From: an uncultured Ruminococcus sp.
GTDB lineage: Bacteria; Bacillota; Clostridia; Oscillospirales; Ruminococcaceae
Direction: 5' to 3'
NCBI GenBank assembly: GCA_902788785.1
Contig: CADALT010000027.1
Coordinates: 1-32,682, forward strand
DNA length: 32,682 bases
Positions 13,573-20,805 of the stretch are shown here, in pieces. Under the pieces are notes generated by a model that was not told the origin of the DNA, did no database searches, and saw only the letters and a program-made list of their open reading frames with translations. Every line of letters begins with the position of its first letter. Within the stretch, counting starts at the first letter, position 1. A program made the translations under genes and the position numbers.

Positions 13573-15309
13573 TTATTCCTCATTGCCCTTGATAGCGCCA
13601 AGCTTACACATTTCGGTACATATGCCGCAGCCTACGCACTGGGTATGGTCGATGACCATTTTCTTATTGTGGATAGAAATTGCGGGACAGCCTATCTTCA
13701 GGCACTGCTTACAGCCGACACACTTATCCTGATCGCAGTGCAGTGCGGGCTTATGCTTAACATATTTAAGCAGAGCGCAGGGACGTCTTGAAATGATAAC
13801 GGAAGGCTCTTCCTTAGCAAGTTCTTCCTTGATGACAGCTTCTGTTTCAGCCATATGATAGGGATCTACCACACGAACGCTCTTGATGCCGATAGCGTGG
13901 CAAAGCTCTTCAAGATTTACCGCAGCAGCAGGATCACCCTTGAGGTTCTTACCTGTGGTGGGGTTCTGCTGATGACCTGTCATACCTGTGATGGAGTTAT
14001 CCAGAATGATAACAGTGGAGTTTGTGGCATTGTATGCGATATTTACAAGACCTGTCATACCGCTGTGCATGAATGTTGAATCACCGATAACGGCAACAGA
14101 CTTCTTCTCTGCCTCAGCGCCCAGTGCCTTATTGAAGCCATGGAGTGCGGAGATAGATGCACCCATACAGATGGTGCTGTCCATTGCACACAGAGGTGCG
14201 GTGGCACCCAGTGTATAACATCCGATATCGCCAGAAACTGTAACACCCAGCTTGCTCAGACAGTAGAACAGACCTCTGTGAGGACATCCTGCGCACATTA
14301 CGGGAGGTCTTACGGGAACGTTATCCTCAAATGTATTGAATTCGGGCTGGATACCCAGTATCTTATCCCTGATCTTGGTCTGGCTTATCTCGCCCAGCCA
14401 GCCAAAGAGTTCCTTACCCTTAACGTCAACGCCATTCTTCTTGCAGTGTGTCTCGATGATATCATCAAGCTCCTCTATAACATAGACCTTCTTGCACTTT
14501 GCGGCAAAGTCCTTGATTATCTGAACAGGCATAGGATTAACAATACCCAGTTTCAGGTAATTTACCTTATCGCCCAGAGCTTCCTTAGCGTACTGATAGC
14601 AGATACCTGCAGTAATAACGCCGATCTCACAGCCATTATCCTCAACAGTGTTCAAGGGACAGTTCTCACCATACTCGGCGATAGCCTGCATCCTGTCTTC
14701 AACGATAGGGTGTCTTCTGATAGCGTTGCCGGGCATCATAACATACTTGCCTGCGTCCTTCTTATAAGGTATAGGCTCTCTCTCTTCCCTGTCGCAGAGT
14801 TCAACTGCGGACTGTGAATGTGCAACTCTTGTGGACATTCTTACTATAACAGGCACATCGAACTTTTCTGAAAGCTCGAAAGCCATCTTTGTATATTCTT
14901 TACATTCAGCAGAGTCGGAAGGCTCGATCATCATGGTCTTTGATGCAGCCGCATGATGTCTGGAATCCTGCTCGTTCTGAGAAGAATGCATACCGGGGTC
15001 ATCAGCCACAGCAATGACCATACCGCCTGTAACACCTGTATAACCTGCGGTATAAAGGGGGTCAGCCGCAACGTTGAGGCCAACGTGCTTCATTCCGCAG
15101 AAACTTCTTACACCTGCGATGGATGCGCCCAGAGCGACTTCCATAGCAACTTTCTCATTGGGAGCCCATTCTGCATAGACCTCGTCATACTTGGCTACAG
15201 CCTCGGTTATTTCTGTCGAGGGAGTACCCGGGTAGGACGAAACTACCTTACAGCCTGCTTCATACAGACCTCTTGCGAATGCTTCGTTACCGAGCATCAA
15301 TGTTTTCAT
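13573..15309 (-). CDS. iorA: Indolepyruvate:ferredoxin oxidoreductase, alpha subunit
   Basis: A 578-residue thiamine-diphosphate enzyme subunit. The N-terminal pyrimidine domain has SSYPGTPSTEI at 24-34; CAGCPHRG (339-346) and GDSTFMHSG (409-417) through DNSITGMTG (437-445) form the thiamine diphosphate and magnesium site. The C-terminus carries two [4Fe-4S] motifs, C530-C533-C536-C541 and C558-C561-C564-C568. It converts aryl pyruvates derived from Trp, Phe and Tyr, with CoA and ferredoxin, to aryl-acetyl-CoA and CO2; the reverse reaction supports aromatic amino acid synthesis in some anaerobes. Start at 15309 fits AAGGAAAG upstream. First gene of the operon. Confidence 0.96.
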   Translation of the reverse strand: MKTLMLGNEAFARGLYEAGCKVVSSYPGTPSTEITEAVAKYDEVYAEWAPNEKVAMEVALGASIAGVRSFCGMKHVGLNVAADPLYTAGYTGVTGGMVIAVADDPGMHSSQNEQDSRHHAAASKTMMIEPSDSAECKEYTKMAFELSEKFDVPVIVRMSTRVAHSQSAVELCDREEREPIPYKKDAGKYVMMPGNAIRRHPIVEDRMQAIAEYGENCPLNTVEDNGCEIGVITAGICYQYAKEALGDKVNYLKLGIVNPMPVQIIKDFAAKCKKVYVIEELDDIIETHCKKNGVDVKGKELFGWLGEISQTKIRDKILGIQPEFNTFEDNVPVRPPVMCAGCPHRGLFYCLSKLGVTVSGDIGCYTLGATAPLCAMDSTICMGASISALHGFNKALGAEAEKKSVAVIGDSTFMHSGMTGLVNIAYNATNSTVIILDNSITGMTGHQQNPTTGKNLKGDPAAAVNLEELCHAIGIKSVRVVDPYHMAETEAVIKEELAKEEPSVIISRRPCALLKYVKHKPALHCDQDKCVGCKQCLKIGCPAISIHNKKMVIDHTQCVGCGICTEMCKLGAIKGNEE

Positions 15310-15415
15310 AGCGATCTTTCCTTTCATACAAAGCCGATAGTCGGCACAATGATAAACACGGCAGATTTGCCGTCATATTCAGCTGATCTTACGATCACAT
15401 AAATACACATAGTAT

Positions 15416-15444
15416 ATTATAGCATAAGTCATATGAAATTTCAA
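15416..15444 (-). promoter_or_regulatory. Promoter of the ior operon
   Basis: Minus-strand TTGAAA (15439-15444), a 17-base spacer and TATAAT (15416-15421). The leader of about 100 bases to iorA holds two small hairpins (GACGGCAAATCTGCCGT and GCCGACTATCGGC), which may matter for control but do not match a riboswitch I know. Confidence 0.7.
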
Positions 15445-15550
15445 GTGTAAACCCGAATTTTCCAACATCTTGTCAATTTTTGGCAAAATGACATCAAACT
15501 GCCGAAACTTATTAAAAATGTTTTACACGAGAGTTTTTCTTGGGCACCAC

Positions 15551-15579
15551 TTGCAAAAATAAGTATATTATAGTATAAT
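15551..15579 (+). promoter_or_regulatory. Promoter of the galK operon
   Basis: TTGCAA (15551-15556), a 17-base spacer and TATAAT (15574-15579). The predicted transcript would begin at about 15586, the first base of the long leader hairpin. Confidence 0.65.
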
Positions 15580-15584
15580 ATATT

Positions 15585-15673
15585 AAACGACATAAATTTC
15601 TTAACATAGGGCACTTATCGGAACAAGTATCAAAGTTCCGACAAGCGCCTATGTAGAAATTTTAATGTCGTTT
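15585..15673 (+). promoter_or_regulatory. Long hairpin at the 5' end of the galK transcript
   Basis: An 89-base imperfect palindrome. Pairings are 15585-15593 with 15665-15673 (9 bp), 15594-15600 with 15656-15662 (7 bp), 15605-15610 with 15648-15653 (6 bp), 15614-15616 with 15643-15645, and 15618-15624 with 15635-15641 (7 bp), closing a 10-base loop. No T run follows, so it is not a terminator. The galK ribosome binding site (AGGAGG, 15697-15702) lies outside. It may protect the mRNA 5' end or bind a regulator. Confidence 0.75.
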
Positions 15674-15705
15674 ACTATAGTTATTATCAAATAAAAGGAG
15701 GTCTG

Positions 15706-16944
15706 ATGATGTATACTCCCGATACTGTTTATCCACACGATGAAACAGAGTTACAGCATAAAAGATACAAAGCGGCTGCTGCTAAGTTTGAAGATATTTT
15801 CTCAAAACATGCAGAGCATTTTTTCAGTGCGCCCGGCAGGACCGAGATAGGCGGCAATCACACCGACCATAATCTGGGCTGTGTACTGGCTGCGGCGGTA
15901 TCACTTGATATGATAGCTGCTGTATCATCTTCGGACAGCGGCATCATCAGGCTTCGCTCACAAGGGTATGACCGCACGGAAGAAGTCAGTGCCTTTGACA
16001 CGTCTCCAATAGAAGCCGACAAACAGACCACAGCTTCACTTATACGTGGCGTGGCAGACTATTTTGTAAAACACGGATACAAGGTCGGTGGTTTCGAGGC
16101 TTACGTGACTTCGGAGGTATTGCAGGGCTCGGGAATGTCGTCTTCCGCCGCCTTTGAAGTGCTGGTGGGAACTATACTGAATCGGCTGTACAACGCTGGA
16201 AATATTTCTGCCGAAGAGATAGCCATAGCTTCACAGTATGCGGAGAATGTACATTTCGGCAAGCCCTCGGGACTTATGGATCAGATGGCGGCTTCCGTGG
16301 GCGGTTCGGTGATGATAGATTTTGCTGATGAAAAGTCTCCCGTGGTCAGGAGAGTCCCATGCGATCCGGGAAAGGCAGGGTTAAAGCTGTGCATCATCGA
16401 CACCAAGGGCAGCCACGCTGACCTGACAGATGAATATGCGGCTATCCCTGTGGAAATGAAAAGCGTTGCAGCATATCTGGGTAAAAATGTACTGCGTCAG
16501 ACCGACAAAGCTTCGGTCATGGAGCATATAGATGAATTAAGATCAGCCTGCGGTGACAGAGCTGTACTCAGGGCACTTCATTTCTTTGATGAAAACGAGC
16601 GTGTGCTTGCGCAGGCTGCTGCACTGGAAAACGGAGATATCAAGACTTTTCTAAGACTTGTAAACGAAAGCGGAATGTCATCGCTGGCATATCTGCAAAA
16701 CATATTCTGTGCGGCAAATGTAAAGCAGCAGGGACTTACTCTGGGACTGTATCTTGCAAGTCAGCTGCTTGAAGGTACGGGAGCGTGCAGAGTTCACGGC
16801 GGAGGTTTCGCAGGAACGATACAGGCTTTTGTTCCCAAGGACAAGCTTGATGTTTTCAAAAACGGGATAGAAAAAGTATTCGGAAAGGATGCCTGCCATG
16901 TGGTCGATATAAGGGGCTGCGGCGGCGTTGAGGTGATGATATAA
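15706..16944 (+). CDS. galK: Galactokinase (GHMP kinase)
   Basis: A 412-residue GHMP-fold sugar kinase, expected to phosphorylate galactose at C1 in the Leloir pathway. The galactokinase signature region is PGRTEIGGNHTDHN (residues 43-56), the ATP loop is LQGSGMSSSAAF, followed by KPSGLMDQMA and the C-terminal RVHGGGFAGTI. The signature is not the classical GRVNLIGEHTDYN: Asn51 stands where the substrate-contacting Glu usually is, so a related sugar is possible. Two ATGs (15706 and 15709) follow AAAGGAGG; the second has the more usual spacing. No other Leloir gene is in the window. First gene of a four-gene unit ending with trmB. Confidence 0.88.
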   Translation: MMYTPDTVYPHDETELQHKRYKAAAAKFEDIFSKHAEHFFSAPGRTEIGGNHTDHNLGCVLAAAVSLDMIAAVSSSDSGIIRLRSQGYDRTEEVSAFDTSPIEADKQTTASLIRGVADYFVKHGYKVGGFEAYVTSEVLQGSGMSSSAAFEVLVGTILNRLYNAGNISAEEIAIASQYAENVHFGKPSGLMDQMAASVGGSVMIDFADEKSPVVRRVPCDPGKAGLKLCIIDTKGSHADLTDEYAAIPVEMKSVAAYLGKNVLRQTDKASVMEHIDELRSACGDRAVLRALHFFDENERVLAQAAALENGDIKTFLRLVNESGMSSLAYLQNIFCAANVKQQGLTLGLYLASQLLEGTGACRVHGGGFAGTIQAFVPKDKLDVFKNGIEKVFGKDACHVVDIRGCGGVEVMI

Positions 16945-17526
16945 ATGAAGATGGATGAGATAAAGGGCATTCTCGGAGACCATGTAGCTTCGGGAAAACC
17001 CTATCTAAAGATGATAAGCTGCGGTGAGATAATGATAAGCGGACTGCCGTATTCGTTCAGTCTGCAGAACATCGGTGCGGCTTCAAACGAGGGACTGTGC
17101 GTTACCATTTCGGGCGATGATGTAGACTCGGGACGAGTGAGATTTACAGATCTTTATTATCTAAAAAATGTCGATGGAAAGATAGTTCCTGAGCGCACGG
17201 ATTTCTTCCTTGTGCCGAAAAAAGACGGCAAAAAGCTCTATCAGGCAAGATTTACTGATATGAAGCTTGAAGAGTTCAGTACAGGCTCAGCTTTTGAAAA
17301 AACAACGGAAGAAGAATTCATACAGGCGGTGAACTCACAGATCTCATTCAAGGTGACTCCCCTGTTCGACGGCGATGATATGCCCGAAGTGATGCTTTCG
17401 ATATACCCCTTTGCCGACCCGATAACAGGTTCGGCAACAGAGTGGAAAAAAGTTACATCGGACCAGGACTACTTTCTGCACAACCTGAAAAAAGGACGCA
17501 GGAAAATGTTCGGTAACAGGAGATGA
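16945..17526 (+). CDS. Unknown protein downstream of galK
   Basis: A 193-residue soluble protein I do not recognise. It has no signal peptide or membrane helix, is rich in short alternating hydrophobic strands, and ends in a basic tail (LKKGRRKMFGNRR). The ATG abuts the galK stop codon without a gap, and GAGGTG inside the end of galK serves as ribosome binding site, so it is translationally coupled to galK; an ATG at 16951 is an alternative start. Confidence 0.75.
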   Translation: MKMDEIKGILGDHVASGKPYLKMISCGEIMISGLPYSFSLQNIGAASNEGLCVTISGDDVDSGRVRFTDLYYLKNVDGKIVPERTDFFLVPKKDGKKLYQARFTDMKLEEFSTGSAFEKTTEEEFIQAVNSQISFKVTPLFDGDDMPEVMLSIYPFADPITGSATEWKKVTSDQDYFLHNLKKGRRKMFGNRR

Positions 17527-17533
17527 CACAGAT

Positions 17534-17875
17534 TTGAAAACACTGGTAAAAAGCAAGCATCTGTGCATTTGCCACGAGTATGAAACTGCATTTGTACTTG
17601 ATATTTCCGATGAAATAAAGCTTGCATCCCATGAATTTTACGGCGACCCGTATGGTGCGCTCATCGACAGGGACGAACGATTTGCTGTTATATACGGCTG
17701 TGAAGCTTTTGTTTATGACCTATTGAGGAAAACCTCATATGTGTTTGGTGACGGAAAAGTCTGGTTCATTGATGCTGTGCAGAATGAGGACGCAAGTGTT
17801 ACACTCAATACCGAGGACGGAAAACGATACATTATTGAGATAAATGATAAAACAGTAATTTGTAAGGAGAAGTAA
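17534..17875 (+). CDS. Unknown small protein between galK and trmB
   Basis: A 113-residue protein without recognisable family. It is predicted to be mostly beta strand and contains a series of short repeated strand-turn units (LICHEYETAFVLDIS-like and YIIEINDKTVICKE-like), so a small beta-propeller blade or WD-like fold is conceivable. The start is a TTG at 17534, with AGGAG 11 bases upstream. It is 7 bases after the previous gene and 4 bases before trmB, clearly in the same operon. Confidence 0.65.
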   Translation: MKTLVKSKHLCICHEYETAFVLDISDEIKLASHEFYGDPYGALIDRDERFAVIYGCEAFVYDLLRKTSYVFGDGKVWFIDAVQNEDASVTLNTEDGKRYIIEINDKTVICKEK

Positions 17876-17879
17876 AAAT

Positions 17880-18548
17880 ATGAGAATGAGAAGAAAAAAC
17901 AACCTCGAACAGCGCCTTGAAGCCTGCGGTGACAAGATCATCTATATGGACAGGGACGTGCTGGATTTCAGTGTAAAAGATGACAGAGACATAATAGATG
18001 TCGCAGGCATCTTCGGAAATGATAACCCTGTTGAGCTTGAGATAGGCTGCGGCAAGGGACAGTTCATCAAGGAACTGGCTAAGCGTGAGCCCCACAAGAA
18101 TTTTCTTGCTGTGGAACTCAGTTCAAATGTCATAGTCGATGCGGCGGAGAGCATAATTTCCGAGGGGATAGAGAATGTCCGCTTCATGAGAGGAAATGCC
18201 CAGTATCTTGACTGCTTTATACCCTCGGGTATCATCGGCAGGATATACCTGAATTTCAGCTGTCCGTACCCTAAGAACACCTATGCCAACCACCGCCTGA
18301 CTCATGCAGACTTTCTGAATATCTACAAACGTCTTATGACAAAGGACGGCGAGATACATCAGAAAACCGATAATATGCACTTTTTCGAGTTCTCGCTGGA
18401 ACAGTTCTCCCAGAACGGCTTTGGTCTGAAAAACATCTCCCTTGACCTGCACAACAGCGATTTCGAGGGCAACATCGTTACAGAGTACGAAAAGCGTTTC
18501 TCCGATCAGGGTATGCCCATATATCGTCTTGAAGCGTACATAAGATAA
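17880..18548 (+). CDS. trmB: tRNA (guanine-N7-)-methyltransferase, divergent
   Basis: A 222-residue SAM-dependent enzyme of the TrmB family that methylates G46 in the tRNA variable loop. The SAM loop ELEIGCGKGQF is at residues 52-62 and the KTDN motif at 162-165. Between them the strongly conserved SDPWPK reads SCPYPK (127-132), and the following RHxKRRL basic stretch reads TYANHRL. The Asp in that motif is considered important for catalysis in characterised TrmB proteins, so activity or specificity may differ. AAGGAG precedes the ATG. Last gene of the galK unit, with a terminator after it. Confidence 0.88.
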   Translation: MRMRRKNNLEQRLEACGDKIIYMDRDVLDFSVKDDRDIIDVAGIFGNDNPVELEIGCGKGQFIKELAKREPHKNFLAVELSSNVIVDAAESIISEGIENVRFMRGNAQYLDCFIPSGIIGRIYLNFSCPYPKNTYANHRLTHADFLNIYKRLMTKDGEIHQKTDNMHFFEFSLEQFSQNGFGLKNISLDLHNSDFEGNIVTEYEKRFSDQGMPIYRLEAYIR

Positions 18549-18554
18549 AAACTT

Positions 18555-18606
18555 ACCGTATCATTTGAATGTTGAGCGTATCAACATCATATGGTACGGT
18601 ATTTTT
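18555..18606 (+). terminator. Terminator after trmB
   Basis: Outer stem ACCGTA (18555-18560) with TACGGT (18595-18600), inner stem ATGTTGA with TCAACAT, followed by ATTTTT. Confidence 0.75.
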
Positions 18607-18692
18607 CTGCGAATTTGCGTGATCTTCAAATGAAAAACGATACCAAATTTTCGATTTTCAAAAATAAATTATTGTTTTTCGATAAAAAAGTA

Positions 18693-18721
18693 TTGACAAA
18701 CGGTTTTAAGTGTGCTATAAT
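18693..18721 (+). promoter_or_regulatory. Strong promoter of the structured leader and DUF2975 operon
   Basis: Perfect TTGACA (18693-18698) and TATAAT (18716-18721) with a 17-base spacer. Transcription should begin near 18728, about 250 bases before the first start codon, so the whole structured region is transcribed. The AT-rich DNA from 18607 to 18692 holds nothing else I recognise. Confidence 0.85.
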
Positions 18722-18749
18722 ACATTCAGGCTGAGAGAGATCGATGCCT

Positions 18750-18761
18750 ATTACCGGTAAT
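18750..18761. promoter_or_regulatory. 12-bp perfect palindrome, possible operator
   Basis: ATTACCGGTAAT reads the same on both strands. It lies about 22 bases after the predicted transcript start and immediately before the structured RNA. A position just downstream of a promoter suits a repressor site; the HTH protein of the same operon is the obvious candidate ligand. This is inference. Confidence 0.4.
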
Positions 18762-18762
18762 T

Positions 18763-18958
18763 AAGGCAACACCGCACGACCATTGTGTGCCAGATACGCC
18801 AAACATCAGTGAAACTGATGTTTCAGATTTTTCGTCAGGTTTTCTAAATTTGACGCAGGGAGGCTGGCGCCTTTCAAGGAGAATTTAGGAAAGATGACGG
18901 AAAATATGCAAGTGGATGGTACACAAAGGCGTTAGCCGGTGGTCATGCGGTATTGCCT
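18763..18958 (+). ncRNA. Large multi-stem structured RNA leader of unknown class
   Basis: A nested fold can be drawn by hand. P1 pairs 18764-18782 with 18940-18958 (17 pairs, two symmetric C-A mismatches). P2 pairs 18783-18792 with 18917-18926 (10 pairs, one G-U). A small hairpin GGC-GTTA-GCC (18928-18937) makes a three-way junction. Inside P2 are a 10-bp hairpin (18801-18810 with 18814-18823, GAA loop) and a long arm (18824-18837 with 18895-18908, then 18840-18850 with 18882-18892) capped by 18858-18864 with 18869-18875. The gene's AGGAGG (18966-18971) starts 8 bases after P1. I know no class that fits; a palindromic mobile element is the main alternative. Confidence 0.65.
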
Positions 18959-18979
18959 GCGACTTAGGAGGACATGATC

Positions 18980-19456
18980 ATGATAAACGAGATAACGGGC
19001 TGGTCAGAGATGAAGTCCCTGAAGCTTTCAAGGCTTCTGGTATATCTGCTGATGGTGATGCTGATACTTTTGCTTTTCATAGCATACTTTGTTGCAGTTT
19101 GGTATGATGAGCTTTCAGACGGCACGGGCATTATAAAAAGCAGCGTGGTAGTTCCGGGGACTGTAATGATATACATATGCGATCTCTTTGGGCTTACAGC
19201 TGTTTTCTACCTTAACAGGCTGCTTGCAAACATAAGCAAGGACAAGGTATTTATTGAGCAGAACACAAAATGTCTGCGGATAATATCATGGTGCTGTGTT
19301 TTCGCAGGGATAGCGATGCTGGTGTTCAGTCTTTGGCGGTACTATTTCGGGATATGCGCATTCTTTGCGATGTTTATGGGACTTGTTATGAGGGTGCTAA
19401 AAAATGTTTTTGAGAAAGCGGTAGAACTGAAATCCGAAAGCGATTTCACCATATAG
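18980..19456 (+). CDS. DUF2975 family membrane protein
   Basis: A 158-residue membrane protein with four predicted helices (about residues 18-40, 60-80, 98-118 and 122-140), matching the DUF2975 family. Such genes are typically followed by a short YozG-like HTH gene, as here. Their function is unknown; the pairing suggests a membrane partner for the regulator. The start at 18980 is chosen because AGGAGG lies 8 bases before it; an ATG at 18974 would be too close. First gene after the structured leader. Confidence 0.8.
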   Translation: MINEITGWSEMKSLKLSRLLVYLLMVMLILLLFIAYFVAVWYDELSDGTGIIKSSVVVPGTVMIYICDLFGLTAVFYLNRLLANISKDKVFIEQNTKCLRIISWCCVFAGIAMLVFSLWRYYFGICAFFAMFMGLVMRVLKNVFEKAVELKSESDFTI

Positions 19457-19467
19457 GGGGCGGTCAT

Positions 19468-19674
19468 ATGGCAATAATAGTAAATCTCGATGTCATGATG
19501 GCAAAGCGCAAGATATCCTCGGGTGAACTGGCGGAAAAAGTCGGTATAACCGCAGCTAATCTCTCGATACTGAAAACAGGAAAAGCAAAAGCTGTCCGTT
19601 TTTCTACCCTCGATAAAATATGCGATGTACTTGAATGTCAGCCCGGAGATATACTTGAACATGAGAAAGAATAA
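19468..19674 (+). CDS. YozG-like helix-turn-helix regulator
   Basis: A 68-residue Cro/C1-type DNA-binding protein consisting of one HTH domain: the helix pair is at about residues 16-38 (ISSGELAEKVGITAANLSIL), followed by TLDKICDVLECQPGDIL, the usual end of YozG/XRE_2-like proteins. It lies 11 bases after the DUF2975 gene behind a GGGGG site. Probably an autoregulator of this operon, perhaps through the palindrome at 18750-18761; that is inferred. Confidence 0.9.
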   Translation: MAIIVNLDVMMAKRKISSGELAEKVGITAANLSILKTGKAKAVRFSTLDKICDVLECQPGDILEHEKE

Positions 19675-19718
19675 TAGATATTGTACAAAAATATGTACTA
19701 TAAAAATGATATCGGCAT

Positions 19719-20105
19719 ATGAAATTACGTATAAAAGCTGTTATAGCAGTATTCGGAACAATAAAGGCAATAGTGAACATACATCTGATCTTGACAGTAC
19801 TTATGATGTTTCACATTTTCGTTATAGATAAGATACCCGAAAAACGAGCAGAGTTCAATTGTCCCGACAACGACCTCAAATTGGTCGTATATGAGATAGG
19901 CTCACCCGAATTTTATTCCGCCAACGAGTGCAAGGCTGTGCTCTATAATGGACACAGCAGCGTCGATGAAATAGAGTTTGAGGTTTATAATGACGGCGGA
20001 AATGTAGGAGAAAGCAGCTTCTCTATAGAATGGGAAGACAGCAGGGCTATTATCACCGCTAAGGGAATCGAGCAGGGCAACAAACATTACAGCTTATATT
20101 ACTGA
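19719..20105 (+). CDS. Small membrane-anchored protein, unknown
   Basis: A 128-residue protein with one N-terminal hydrophobic segment (about residues 5-37) that could be an anchor or uncleaved signal, followed by a strand-rich domain containing KLVVYEIGSPEF and FSIEWEDSRAIITAKG. The pattern resembles the DUF5412-type small exported proteins, but I am not sure. There is no strong ribosome binding site before the ATG. It lies 44 bases after the HTH gene in the same direction. Confidence 0.65.
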   Translation: MKLRIKAVIAVFGTIKAIVNIHLILTVLMMFHIFVIDKIPEKRAEFNCPDNDLKLVVYEIGSPEFYSANECKAVLYNGHSSVDEIEFEVYNDGGNVGESSFSIEWEDSRAIITAKGIEQGNKHYSLYY

Positions 20106-20131
20106 CTTCATAACCAAGAGGAGTGAACTCC

Positions 20132-20788
20132 ATGAAGGAGAATACAGCAAAAGCTAAGCTTGCGATAGCGGGTGCATTGTTTTTAATTCATGCAGTACTG
20201 ATATTCACAAATATTTGCGATAAGTCTGCTTTTGTTAGTCCTGTAAACAAATATCCCGGAGTGCTGATCTTATACTTCCTCATAAGCATAAAAATGCCTG
20301 ACAAGCCTGTGATCTGCGCTTTTATATCGGCTGTAGGCATAATGCTGATAAGGGCTGTAAAGATACCATTATCTGACGGCATAATTTTAGAAGAAAGCAT
20401 AGCCGGAAAGTTCATATACACAAACAACACTCCTGCTGATCTGATACTTTGTGCAGCACCTTTCTTACTTATCGTACTTGTTGTAAAGATGAAAGCGGAG
20501 CTGCGCAAGAACAATGTAAGTTTTATAAAAGCGCTGCTGACATTCCTGTCATTCCCATTTTTTATATTTGCATTTATTATACCTGTCCTAGCTGAAAAAC
20601 CGATCATCTCGCTCGTAGTGATAATATTTGCGCTGATAGCGGTGATAACAGTCCGCATAAAAGTTCGTGGAGTGAGGCAAATGATGAGTGCATCAGCATA
20701 CCTGTTTTTAATGTCACAGGTGATAATAATGAGTTATGTATACACAATCTTTATGACGATCGCAGATAACGGCGGTTTTCAGCACTGA
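20132..20788 (+). CDS. Polytopic membrane protein, unknown
   Basis: A 218-residue integral membrane protein with about seven predicted helices and short loops. No family was recognised. The start at 20132 follows AAGAGGAG at 8 bases; a GTG nine bases upstream is too close to that site. It lies between two other membrane-associated genes of the same operon, with gaps of 26 and 17 bases, so a shared envelope function is likely but unspecified. Confidence 0.75.
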   Translation: MKENTAKAKLAIAGALFLIHAVLIFTNICDKSAFVSPVNKYPGVLILYFLISIKMPDKPVICAFISAVGIMLIRAVKIPLSDGIILEESIAGKFIYTNNTPADLILCAAPFLLIVLVVKMKAELRKNNVSFIKALLTFLSFPFFIFAFIIPVLAEKPIISLVVIIFALIAVITVRIKVRGVRQMMSASAYLFLMSQVIIMSYVYTIFMTIADNGGFQH

Positions 20789-20805
20789 TAAAGGAGATAG
20801 TTATC

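Noticed and set aside
18729-18760. GGCTGAGAG in the leader as part of a TPP riboswitch
   Set aside because: The second TPP core (CTGATCTGGATAATGCCAGC-like) and the proper stems are absent, and the genes are not thiamine genes.
18916-19107. A 63-codon plus-strand frame crossing from the structured RNA into the DUF2975 gene
   Set aside because: It overlaps the well-supported DUF2975 start in another frame and uses RNA stem sequence as codons.
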